Source: Tenodera sinensis (lineage: Eukaryota; Arthropoda; Insecta; Mantodea; Mantidae). From it: a stretch of DNA of 64,000 nucleotides. The notes below the pieces were generated by a model. It was not told where the DNA came from. It ran no database searches and worked only from the letters and a program-made list of their open reading frames with translations. A program made the position numbers and the translations under genes. The DNA lies in assembly GCA_030765045.1 (NCBI GenBank), contig CM060965.1, positions 21,797,585 to 21,861,584 on the forward strand, given 5' to 3'. Shown in pieces: positions 46,249-56,000 of the stretch (positions are counted from its first letter, which is position 1; the number at the start of each line of letters is the position of its first letter).

Positions 46249-46321
46249 AGTATTTTCCATTTAGGTTTTCCTCATCTAGTGTTTTTTTTCTTAGTTCTAT
46301 GTGGATAACAATACCAATGCT

Positions 46322-46644
46322 TATTTATGCCAACAAACTTACTGTTGGTGTTCTTAAACACACCAGCCGTGTGTGGGCAAGGTTTGAGAGGTAGAACTGG
46401 AACTTAAAAATTCAATGCCACAACTGGGATTTGAACCACAGACCTTCCGCTTACCGGGCGGACGCTCTAACCACTGAGCTATTGTGACAAACTGCCAGAA
46501 TGGCATTAAATTCTCAAACCAGTTCGTATTTCTCCTGGTAAACCACAAAGGCAGTCTCACATCAGAGACAAATTACCCCAATGGAAGGTCTGTGGTTCAA
46601 ATCCCAGTTGTGGCATTGAATTTTTAAGTTCCAGTTCTACCTCT
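46322..46644. mobile_element. Head-to-head inverted SINE B composite (copy 2), with 13-bp target duplication
   Basis: The left half is a complete SINE B with leader in minus orientation, ending ACCCCAATGG. It joins directly to a 5'-truncated plus-oriented SINE B (AAGGTCTGTGGTTCAAATCC to CTACCTCT). CAATACCAATGCT flanks the whole unit at 46309-46321 and 46645-46657, perfect over 13 bases. The inverted pair therefore entered as a single event. Confidence 0.88.
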
Positions 46645-46657
46645 CAATACCAATGCT

Positions 46658-47185
46658 ACTTGTCTTCAACACCAGGAGTTATGGCCATGCAGTCTAAGGC
46701 AAGATAGGAGTAGCTAACCTAACAAACCAAGGATTGTAGGATTGAATCCTGTAAAATGTATATTCGCAATCAAGAGAAACTGTGGTAAAGGATGGGGAGG
46801 GCCTAACTAAAGCAATCGGTGAGATGGCATGGTTGGATGCTGACAGGTTTTAATTGAATGTAGACGTATGCATTTTAACCTTTATTTGTACAAAAAAAAG
46901 TCTCTCATAGTGGAATACAATATATGGGCTCAAATAATGCTCCAAGCATCACATGTTCTGATGGCTGAATAGATTAGGGCATATGGTATGGTATGGCTAT
47001 TTGATGTCAGAGTTTTGTTCCTACAAAGAAAAAAGGCACCCTTAAAAATTTTCTTTTTTTATTCAAGCCAACGTGCAGTCCTATGTTATAAATAATTTTA
47101 ATCATGTCACTGCAACATATATATATATCTATCAAATTGTTCAGGAAACAAATGCATTTTCTTTTTTTGGTTTAAAATAAACCAA
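46658..47185. other. No feature recognised
   Basis: Intergenic sequence with no coding or repeat signal I can support. Confidence 0.45.
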
Positions 47186-47318
47186 GATCTTTATTTTTGT
47201 ATGGTAAGATTTGGTCTACCTCGTAAGGTTTACCAGTAATGCAAAAGTCATCCACAGTAAACAGGACTAAATGGGCTATAGCCAGAAAATTCAGAATATA
47301 CATTTTATTTGTCATAAA
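47186..47318 (-). repeat. 0.84-kb repeat, left part of a copy split by hAT element 2
   Basis: Minus-oriented family blocks (GGTAAGATTTGGTCTACCTC, GGCTATAGCCAGAAAATTCA) stop at GTCATAAA and resume at 49484 (GTCATAAAAGTATCTTAGAC). Joining the two sides without one GTCATAAA restores the family sequence. Confidence 0.85.
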
Positions 47319-49483
47319 TAGGGCCTGGATTTTTAGGATTTAACCTATTTTTTTCCTTGCCATTTAATTAACTAATTTCAAGACATATGTGCATTTCACA
47401 CATTTTGAAGCAGAATATATGACTTTCATTGCACCTAAAAATGCCTATTTGAAGGCTTGAGACCTAAAATGACCTAAATAGCTGTTTTTCCTTATTCAAA
47501 TTATGTCATTTTTCCTTGAAAATCTATTGGATAAATATTATTTCTACCACTACAAGCATTAGGGCTGAGATAGTTCAGCATAATACCGCTAAGATACAGC
47601 ACATCCATTGCACATGTGACATCTGGTGACTCCTTGGGGCAGTACGCAGATGATCAGGAGCACAGATTGGTAAGGAGGAGCTTGTAGTTGTAAGAAGAGA
47701 GTCAACAACAAACACCTACTAGGTGTTCTGTGGTCAACAAGTAGGACGTATGGTGAATCGTTGCTGCAATACTTTTTAACTTGAATTGTTATATAGCGGA
47801 ACGATGCCTAAATCGCACTTACTGAGACAATGGATTGCTACAGATCCCAACTTTACTGCAGATGGTCGAGTAGTCTATTGTCAGGCATGCTCAAAACAAG
47901 TAAGTTCTTGTAAATAACCTAAACACCACATGCATTATCTTACTGAAGTGTATTTAGGATCTGTATTTTTAATTTCAGGTTAAATGTGAGAAGAAATCCC
48001 ATATTGAGCAGCACAAATCTGCAGATTTCAATATTGCTAGTGCTGCTAGGAGAAATAAGTCCAGCAGCATCAGTAGGCAGACGCTTACTTCTTCCACAGT
48101 TGGCAAACCTCAAGATAACTTTAACCTTCACCTCTGTCAGGCGTTGGTATCTGCAAACGTCCCATGGAACGTGCTAACGAACCCGACCATGAAAACATTT
48201 TTAGAAGAGATCAGTGGCCGCATTATACCTAAAGAATCCACTGTAAGGAAGAATTATTTATTTTGGTTCCTGTTTACCAGAACACAGTACATGAAATAAG
48301 AAAAGATATAGATCACTATATCTGGTGTTCTGTTGATGAGATGACTGTCGCTTCATTCTGAATGTGGTAGTAGGGAAGCTAAACCCAAAAGAACCAGGTA
48401 ACCCTCATCTAATTCTTTGTAAAGGAATAGAAAAAACTAACAATAGCACAATAGTCTGTGCAGTGAGGGACGCTTTACGCATATTGTAGCCAGAAGAGAA
48501 TCAGGACAGTAAGTTCCTGTTGTTAGTGACAAATAGTGCTGCCTACATGTTGAAGGCAGGGGAAGTTCTCCAGTCCTTCTATCATGGCCTGCACCACCTT
48601 GCGGAGGAGGTTAGAAGCCATTTTGATAATGTAAAGAGCGTGATATCTTAGGTCAAGAAGGTTTTCTTGAAAGCCCCAATACATCTACAGTTATTCAAAG
48701 AGAAGCTACCGGGAACTCCTCTTCCACCTGAGCCGGCATTTACCCGCTGGGGAACTTAGCTGTCTGCTACCTTCTACTATGCTGAGCACCTAAATGACAT
48801 TAAAAGTATAGTAAACGACTTTGATGAAACGGACACTTCCTGCATTGCCAAGACCAAGAAATCGATCATACCTCCTACCATCCTCCCTTGCGTATATTAA
48901 GGAGCATTTTTATTGTATTCCAGAAGCTATCATTGCATTGGAAAGCGCAACCCTGCCACTCAAATGTGCTATGGATGTCTTCGACAATGTTTCCAGAAAA
49001 GAAACACCTGGACCAGTGGAAGTTGCATGTTCTTCAAAGCTGCAGAGAATTATTCAACCTAATCCTGGGTTTAATGATGTAAAAGTCTTTCTCCAATATA
49101 GCAGGGTGAAAAGTATACCGGAGAACTATCCCTAGAACCTGCAGCATTAGCATCAATGACCTACGCTCCTATGACATCAGGTTCCATTGAAAGAACTTTT
49201 TCTTGATACAAGAATGTGTTACGTGATAGTAGAAAGTCGTTCACACAAGAAAATTTGGGTATGTATGCAGTTATATATAACAATGCCAAAAAATAATCAA
49301 CAAAAGTGACATTAAAATGGATTATCTGTATGCTGTATGATTTATATATCAATAAAGTAAGCAAACCAGAAAATTATTTGTACCACTATTGATCCGCAAA
49401 GCTAAAACCTAAAAAAAAAACCTATTTTAGGCATGTGAAAAACCTAAAATGAAGGTTTTTAGGACCTAAAAATCCGGGCCCTG
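47319..49483 (+). mobile_element. hAT element 2, 2165 bp, with perfect 8-bp target duplication
   Basis: The left end TAGGGCCTGGATTTTTAGG and the complement of the right end CAGGGCCCGGATTTTTAGG match at 17 of 19. GTCATAAA flanks it at 47311-47318 and 49484-49491. The empty site is predicted exactly by other 0.84-kb repeat copies. It encodes a broken transposase (47804-49296) on the plus strand. It is the most complete DNA transposon in the window. Confidence 0.93.
47804..49296 (+). pseudogene. BED-finger hAT transposase, degraded
   Basis: The first piece reads MPKSHLLRQWIATDPNFTAD and ends VYCQACSKQ at a GTAAGT donor. After a TTTCAG acceptor (47979) it continues VKCEKKSHIEQHKSADFN. The CxxC and HxxxH of a BED zinc finger thus lie on two exons. 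Later pieces are KFLLLVTNSAAYMLKAGEVL (about 48510), HHLAEEVRSHFDNVKSV, VKKVFLKAP, PPEPAFTRWGT then stop (about 48760), and the dimerisation block YAPMTSGSIERTFS then stop (about 49205). At least four stops and several frameshifts make it dead. No host use is implied. Confidence 0.88.
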
Positions 49484-49491
49484 GTCATAAA

Positions 49492-49530
49492 AGTATCTTA
49501 GACATATGGCATTTTATGAAACTGAAGATT
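49492..49530 (-). repeat. 0.84-kb repeat, right part of the copy split by hAT element 2
   Basis: AGTATCTTAGACATATGGCA followed by TTTTATGAAA continues the family sequence that was interrupted at 47318. Confidence 0.75.
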
Positions 49531-49653
49531 CCACATTGAAGATTAAAAATTATCAAGGATCAGCAAATTAAAAATTAGTGATACCTGAGAAAGAAAAATT
49601 GACATTATCACCCAATATTTTTCAACAAAATTTCTAAGGACTATAATATAAAG

Positions 49654-49976
49654 CCCACATAGGCAGCCTGGGTTGATCCCAGAGACCCACATGTGGTGTT
49701 CGTGGTGGATGCAGTGGCACCAGGGCAGGTTTTTCCAGGTTCTTGTTTCCCCTGCCACTCATTCCACCAATTGCTCTATTATCACCTTTACAATCATCCA
49801 TTTTGCCTGCATTTCACACCATCCTCTTCCTTTCTATATGTGGTGCTTGGCTGACACCCACTTCCAAATCTTCACTCTGTCCCGTCCACAGGTTCCTGTG
49901 CTCCCTAACATGTCTGACCCTTGGCACTGACTTGTAAAATTCTACATAAGGGGAGAGTAATCAGGTACAGAAAAAT
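49654..49976 (+). repeat. tRNA-derived SINE, family C (copy 3, head truncated)
   Basis: It begins within the head (GGGTTGATCCCAGAGACCCA), then follows the family body (CACATGTGGTGTTCGTGGTG, GGTGCTTGGCTGACACCCAC) to GAGAGTAATCAGGTACAG. Confidence 0.8.
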
Positions 49977-50102
49977 ACATATAAAACTGGTTACGCAAAA
50001 CAAGTACAGTGTTAGAAATTTACTCAATCACCCTCTAAAAAAACACAACTCCAATTATTAAATTATCAGGAATCTATCATGTCAATTGAGAAGACTGCCA
50101 TG

Positions 50103-50109
<7 letters not shown>

Positions 50110-50135
<26 letters not shown>
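50110..50135. repeat. (AT)n/(AC)n microsatellite
   Basis: A short AT run passing into an AC run. Confidence 0.9.
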
Positions 50136-50356
50136 TTGTTCAGTTTTTTGAGACAGTAGAAGGGGGAGATAGGAATGTTGGGTGGCCAGTGTGTGTATAC
50201 AGACAAAAACAACCGGCCATTCAGACACGAGAAGTGGCACACAGCAGAGATTGCACAAAACTCGTATAAAACCTCATATTTATAAACCTGTATAAATATA
50301 TGGTGGCTGTGGGCAACAGGTAATGCACCTGCTACGTATAAAGCAAATTCCTCGCA

Positions 50357-50600
50357 TGTAGGACCTGGAAAACAAGTATATAAGCAGACGGCACACGTTA
50401 TTCAAAATGTGTACAATTGCTTTAAAGGAGGGGATGGCAGGTGCGACTTGCTGATTGCACATACTGTGGCTGCAACTGGCATTCCCAGATGTACAGTAAT
50501 GAGAACCATTCAGAACTATACAACTCCACCAAAGAAAATGTGATGAAAACAAAACTTCGTGAATTTGATAAGACTGATGGCTTCATTATTCATGGATGAG
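50357..50600 (+). pseudogene. DDE-transposon protein, N-terminal helix-turn-helix remnant
   Basis: The frame reads GPGKQVYKQTAHVIQNVYNC then FKGGDGRC, followed by VAATGIPRCTVMRTIQ (a helix-turn-helix pattern), TPPKKM and, after a frameshift, KLREFDKTDGFIIH. The order GKQV..I..VY..F, T..AA.TG.S..TV.RI, SPGKK, LDDFDK is, from memory, the N-terminal part of insect DDE-type transposon proteins. The catalytic domain is missing. Recognition is from memory, so confidence is moderate. Confidence 0.5.
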
Positions 50601-50943
50601 GAAGAAGAAAAAGATACTAAGATTGGGTAAATGCCAATGTAAATGTTTCATTTTTTTTTTTTGCTTGTTTCCTTCCTTCGTTCTTTTTGTGGGGTCATAC
50701 ATAGTACCAATTGTGTTGATATATATTTATATAATTAATAAAGCAATACAAGTAATGTAATCCAAGTAAATATGTTCATGTACTCTTATTGTCCCAGCGT
50801 GAGAATACGCTGAAATTTAGTGCATAATCATGTAAACAATGCAACAGAAGTATGAAAGGGACCCAAATGTTGTAACAGTACATTTTGCTATTGCAGTGGG
50901 CCAGAACACATGACCTACAGCACGCATAACCTGCTGCCTACCT

Positions 50944-51475
50944 GCCTCTATATATCAGCAAAACAAAAAGAAATTTGGAAACCAGAATGAAAGAACATGT
51001 CTGCAACGTCAAATACAAAGCATAAATCCACGAGTTCAAATCTCGCTTAGGGTAAGTTATCTGGGCAAGGTTTTTTTCAAGGCTTTCCTTTATCTTGATA
51101 AGACGAATGTCGGGTAACTTAAAGCTCCATGGACCTCAGGCTCATTCACCATCCAATATAACTACGTTGGAGAATATTTAAAAAAAAAAAAAAGGCCATA
51201 GCTTACCACTTTTGGTCTTGCAATCATATCAACCTAAACATCCAACTTTTAAAACCAGCAAAAAATTATTGGGCGTTAACAGTGTGGGAAAATATTTACA
51301 TCATTAAGGATCAAGATCGGCTGATGAATTTTGTCATACAGTTCATAGATGTCTTACAATTAGCCAATAGGAAGAACAGCATACCAGGCAATGAGAAAAG
51401 GGGGAGGCAGTTACCTGATGTTGAACTAGTCGATCAACAGCTGAATGATGGTGAGGACCCTCTCCAAAACTAGTC
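50944..51475 (+). pseudogene. Penelope-like element C-terminal part, split by a SINE-like insert
   Basis: LYISKTKRNLETRMKEHVCN then VKYKA (about 50947-51027) is the GIY-YIG endonuclease core. After the insert, AYHFWSCNHINLNIQLLKPA then KNYWALTVWENIYIIKDQDR (about 51196-51320) is the C-terminal block that follows it in Penelope-like proteins. The frame runs on to a stop near 51473. The upstream reverse transcriptase is absent. Confidence 0.7.
51027..51194 (+). repeat. SINE-like insert in the Penelope remnant
   Basis: A box-B-like segment GAGTTCAAATCTCGC sits at its start, and it ends in a poly-A run (51180-51194). It separates the two Penelope coding blocks. Short A-rich similarity at the two edges (AAAGCATA, AAAGGCCATA) may be the target duplication. 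Confidence 0.5.
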
Positions 51476-51509
51476 CGATGATTAACATAATTACAAGTTG
51501 GAGCAGAAT

Positions 51510-51715
51510 GTTTAGAAATGAGATTTTTCAATTTATATGGCATTTTAATGAAAATCGTCATTTTTGAGAAAATGAAAATATTCCAAAAATTTTCCATGTA
51601 AATGGTAGTTTAGGGTGGAGGAATTTTCTTCAAACTCATGTTACATTCTTAAAAGATGTTAACCTTAAATACCAACTTTTGTTTTTAAATCTTTCTGTTT
51701 TTGAGTTATCAGGAG
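51510..51715 (-). repeat. 0.84-kb repeat, partial copy (-)
   Basis: GGCATTTTAATGAAAATCGT, TTTTCCATGTAAATGGTAG and GATGTTAACCTTAAATACCA follow the family in minus orientation. Confidence 0.7.
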
Positions 51716-51772
51716 GCAGGATTTCGATTCATAATTTTATGGCTATGTTTTTAAATTAAAAATTTCTCCCAT

Positions 51773-52037
51773 TTGGTGAGTTCTAGCAGGTGGTTCACTT
51801 CTTGGGAATTTGTCTATTTGGTGGTGGGTTTCCCAAAAGTGTGCTGTAACAGCTTGTTTGTCTATTTATGTTTAATGTTCCAATTCTGTCCTCTATGTGA
51901 TCTGCAAGAGGAAATGGATCGAGACCACCTTCAAATATGCCTGGCCACTTCTAGTGCCCCATTAATCAGTGAAAAATATTGGAGAGCAAGAGGATTAATG
52001 ACTTCATTGTCAGAAATCCAGCATTAGCTAACAACAA
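51773..52037 (+). pseudogene. LINE C-terminal zinc-knuckle and 3' end
   Basis: The frame ends CPLCDLQEEMDRDHLQICLA, then EKYWRARGLMTSLSEIQH and stop, followed by TTAACAACAACA. The CxxC....DHLQIC pattern is the C-terminal zinc-knuckle of a LINE reverse transcriptase protein. Five copies of this 3' end occur in the window. Here the preserved part is longest, but the upstream half of the frame is not recognisably LINE. Confidence 0.75.
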
Positions 52038-52449
52038 CATTTAATGTTCCAGATGTGTTCTTTGGTACAGGTTTTTTCTGGAACTTACCAACATACACTC
52101 TATTGCAGCCTGCAAGTGCAGATTCCAGGTTTTGAGTTTTTTTTCTCCAAGATTCATCAAGTGTAACTTACTCAGTGGAGCTAGTTATATCGTGTTTGGA
52201 GGAAATCTGAAACTTATGTAAAAGTGGATGGAATGTGAATTTCTTTAATTTTCTGTTTTGGATTTACAGTGGATGATGGAAGCGAAAGCTTTTGAAAAAT
52301 GTCCTGTTGATTTACAGTGTAAGTGAAGCAAGTGTTGCAAAACTCAACTTGCAACATTCATTCATTCAAACCTGCATTCACTGTTACAAAGCTTCAAAAA
52401 AGTGAACTGAATGACCTCCGACTTGTGAGAAGTGTTGCAAAATTCAAAC

Positions 52450-52720
52450 AAATAAGGATTATTTTCAAAATGGTTCACTGCACAAAAAATGCATTACACA
52501 CAAATTGTACCTGCAACAATATAAATTTTTCATATTCAGATTTTGTCTATCTCATAAGGTTTACCAGAAATGCAAAAGTCACCCAGACAGCAGAGGACAT
52601 TTCAGAAAATTCAACACATACATTTCACCTGTCATAAAATTTTTTTTAAACATAGCATTTTAATCAAAATTGCTAGCCATTTTTGACAATCAAAATTAAA
52701 AAAAAAAAAATGTTCCATAG
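52450..52720 (-). repeat. 0.84-kb repeat, degenerate copy (-)
   Basis: ATTTTGTCTATCTCATAAGG, TGCAAAAGTCACCCAGA and AGCATTTTAATCAAAATTGC follow the family in minus orientation. Confidence 0.6.
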
Positions 52721-52802
52721 AAATAATAGTATGGGATGGGGACTTTAAGCAAGGGAAAAGAATATGATAAGAAAAACTGGTTTGTATATCTTTTTTTACA
52801 TC

Positions 52803-52821
52803 TTTATTTCCCGATTTATTT
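52803..52821 (-). terminator. RpL4 poly(A) signals
   Basis: Two AATAAA motifs on the minus strand (complements of TTTATT at 52803-52808 and 52816-52821), 15-35 bases after the stop. The 3' UTR is therefore very short, as usual for ribosomal-protein mRNAs. Confidence 0.7.
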
Positions 52822-52836
52822 AACATTCAATATAGT

Positions 52837-53061
52837 TTACTTCTTCGGTGCTGGGGCAGCAGGCTTTTTGGGTTCCGCAGCCTTCTTTGCTGGTGGAGCA
52901 GCTGCTTTCTTGGCCTCTTTTGGTTTAGCTGCTGGAGCTTTGCCTTCTTTCTTTACTTTTGGTTTTTTGGGCTTGCCTGCTTTTGCCTTAACCATTGCTG
53001 ATCTTCTGCGCTCCTGCATTTTCTTATCCTTCTCTTCCTCTGGTGTTAGTGTCACGGTGAT
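52837..53061 (-). CDS. RpL4: RpL4 last coding exon
   Basis: 225 bases including TAA (52837-52839). Acceptor TTGTAG ends at 53062. It encodes ITVTLTPEEEKDKKM and the Lys/Ala/Pro-rich C-terminal tail, residues about 361-434. Confidence 0.95.
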   Translation of the reverse strand: MTVTLTPEEEKDKKMQERRRSAMVKAKAGKPKKPKVKKEGKAPAAKPKEAKKAAAPPAKKAAEPKKPAAPAPKK

Positions 53062-56000
53062 CTACAACATTATTTTAACTTCTACAATCTAGTCCTTAGC
53101 TATTACTACAACAGTGTAAATTAAAATGCATGCGAGAACAATCAATGCAACTAATAGCTTTAAACATTGCAATCTTTTTGTTTAGGTTTGGTTTATGAAT
53201 ATTATATCTTAAGAGTACATATTTATGAAACAAGATTTCCCACATATACCTTGAAAACAAGAATGAGAATATGTATATTTAATCAAAACTTTAATAGAAC
53301 ATTTGCAAATTCAAGAATTTCTAAAAATTGTTCAACATCCAAAATGCTAAAAAGTGATGTACATAAAATAAAACTTATCAAAATTGATAAATCACTTGTA
53401 GGTATACATTTGTGTGTGGAACCTTTATGCTATAAATGTCGAATAAAAGAACAAGTTATTAGAAAGAATTCCTATGGGAGGTCCAACAGCTAACAAGTAG
53501 CTGAAGGAGCAAACAGCCTGTGAAACATTATGAAAACACCACAGTGCCATTTAAACAATATTTGTTCATATTGACCCACTTAATTTAAAATACGAGACCT
53601 ATGTTGCCATAGTGCATTATGCATCTATTAGGGCTAAATTAATGTAACTTGCAAATCCTGAAAAGTGTGTTCCTGCTGCACTACATGCAAAACATGCAGT
53701 GTTGATGATCCATTCGTCGGTTGTCAGTCGTTTCCCAGTCGAGTAAAGAGGAGATGGAAAATGTGGCAATGTATGGGTATAGTATGTGGACGGGGTTGAA
53801 AAGGTGATTGCATGACCACAAACGCTATTGGCTATTTCAAGGTTAAACCTGATTGTCATGACAACAGACCCATACACCATGCCCAGCAAGCTATCAGAAT
53901 TGCCGAGTTACATTAATTCAAGCATTGCTACAATGATGAAATCTAAAAAAAAAGCTGCTTGTTAAGCACATAAAGCAGCTAAATTGGAAATAACATTTTA
54001 GTTCCTAATGTTCTCCAAACTTTGTTTAAAATAATTTTATTATAAACAGTGAATTTGGAAACTAAATACTTTTAGATACTCTTTAAACTTGAAAATCTGA
54101 AAGCGCTGTAATCTAAATTGCGCATCATCAAGAGTATGCTGCATAATCTACAGTCCCTCCAAGAATCTATTCAGGCTGTTAATTTTACTGTGTAGAAACA
54201 TATACTACGCTGGTAAAAATGTACTTACTCCACGTTTCTTAGCAAGAAGTTCATCACGCTTGCGCTTGCTCTGATTTGCCGTCAGAATTGCTTTGCGTTT
54301 AAGGACGGCAGCATATGGATTAAGTTTGAGCAATGCCCTTGTATTTGTCAAGGGATTGAGTTTCTTCTCACGTCGTGCTTGTTTGCTGAAAAAGAATAAA
54401 AGCTTTTCAATAGAAGCATTTCCGAACAGACAAAATTTTAAATCTCTGCATCAGAGCATATAAGTACAGAGAAACCCATTGGAAATACTTTGCTTTAAGG
54501 CTGGTTCACAATAATCACATCAATGAAGATGTTCCACATTCCTTTACTTTTATGTTATTCTTTTAACATACATTTGAGACATTAACTTGCATTACACATG
54601 AAATTAGATATTTTTTTATTTATGAATCGTGTAGCCAATGCATTGGAAAATCGTGTAAAAGTTGTTTTATTGTGATATCTTCCATTGTATTTTTAGTTAT
54701 GGGCTGTTGACTTTGACATTTCTAAAGTGGGTGTGGCAATTTAAATGCCACTTTACTGTGTACTTCAGTATTTTTTTTTTTTAATGAAACAGGTTTCAAA
54801 AGTTTGCCTCTTAAAGTACTGCAAAGATCAATGTTTGTACACTAGAGGGAATAATGTGGCAACCGAAAATCTAGAATGGGTAGACTAGTTCAAAAAATGG
54901 CAAGTTTTAGAGCTACAGTGGAGTAAACAGCCCCAGGTATACCACATTTATACTCAATTTCCTGCTAATTAAATTTATCTTTATAAAATGTACCGTTTCT
55001 CAGGAACCATGGGATAGATTTGCTGAATTTTTTTTGGTTACTAAATATATGATTTTGACACTTAACCTAAAGCATTACCGATTCTGCTAAATACTGCATA
55101 TAAAAGATTCAAAACTTAGAAGTTGAATTAAAAAAATTTATTGTAAAATAAAGCAAAGTTGCAAATATATGTTCAGATTAAGCAGGTAATGAGATAGTTC
55201 ATATAAATTTTGGTGTTATGAGTTTCCATTCCACAGTAAATTACCTTGTTTTTTGAATTAACGGATGAAACACCTTGTAAAATGACTTGCATTAGGTATA
55301 AAACATTAAATAGTGCTTAGTTATAAGCACACAAAATTTCACAAATTGAATTTAACTACCCAGAGATATGTTTTTTGTCAAGGAAGGAAAAAATACATTT
55401 TGCAAGTTATCACCATAAGTTATTTGCCTTTTTTTTTTTAAAATTCTGATAATTCAACCAGCTCTTTTTATTATTTTATTTTTTAAAAATAGCAAGTTTT
55501 AGGTTGCATAAAAACAAACAATGCTTTTGTAATTCACACATTATCACTTTGCAATTTTCGGTTGCTGGGAAGCAGCTTTAATGTTGGGAGAATACCACGC
55601 ATATTCAAACCAACTTACATTGGAGGTCGAAGTACTGAGCGGATTTCTTCAGATTTAAGCAGGCGTGACAGATCAGTATTTGACATCTTGGGCATTGGTA
55701 GATTGTAGCCCTTCTTCAACTTTGCACTCTTGCGCCAAGAACCATAAAGGTCATCTAGCTGCTTGAAAGCAGACTGTGTCCAAATAACAAATCTTCCTAC
55801 ATGTCCACCAGGGGCAAGTTTAAGCAAATTCAATTTGGATACACTAATTAGATCCACACCTGGGATGTTACGGAATGCTTTCTTCAGGCCCTGAAACAGA
55901 AACATCAAGTTAGGAATTGTATACCTGTAAGTTAAATGCAAATTAGCCTCATCATATGACTGTGATTACCTCACCTGATCTTGGGCATAAATGATCAATG

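Noticed and set aside
50280..50552. 90-codon minus-strand frame
   Set aside because: Antisense shadow of the DDE-transposon N-terminal remnant.
53617..53889. 90-codon minus-strand frame in an RpL4 intron
   Set aside because: No domain, no splice support and no similarity to other window sequences; treated as chance.
54113..54175. Possible snoRNA around TTGATGATG in the last RpL4 intron
   Set aside because: Box C is imperfect and no CTGA follows within 100 bases.
55891..55974. Second snoRNA in the 84-base RpL4 intron (ATGATGA at 55955-55949)
   Set aside because: There is no box D at a suitable distance and no closing stem; the intron is also too short for a C/D snoRNA with normal splice spacing.
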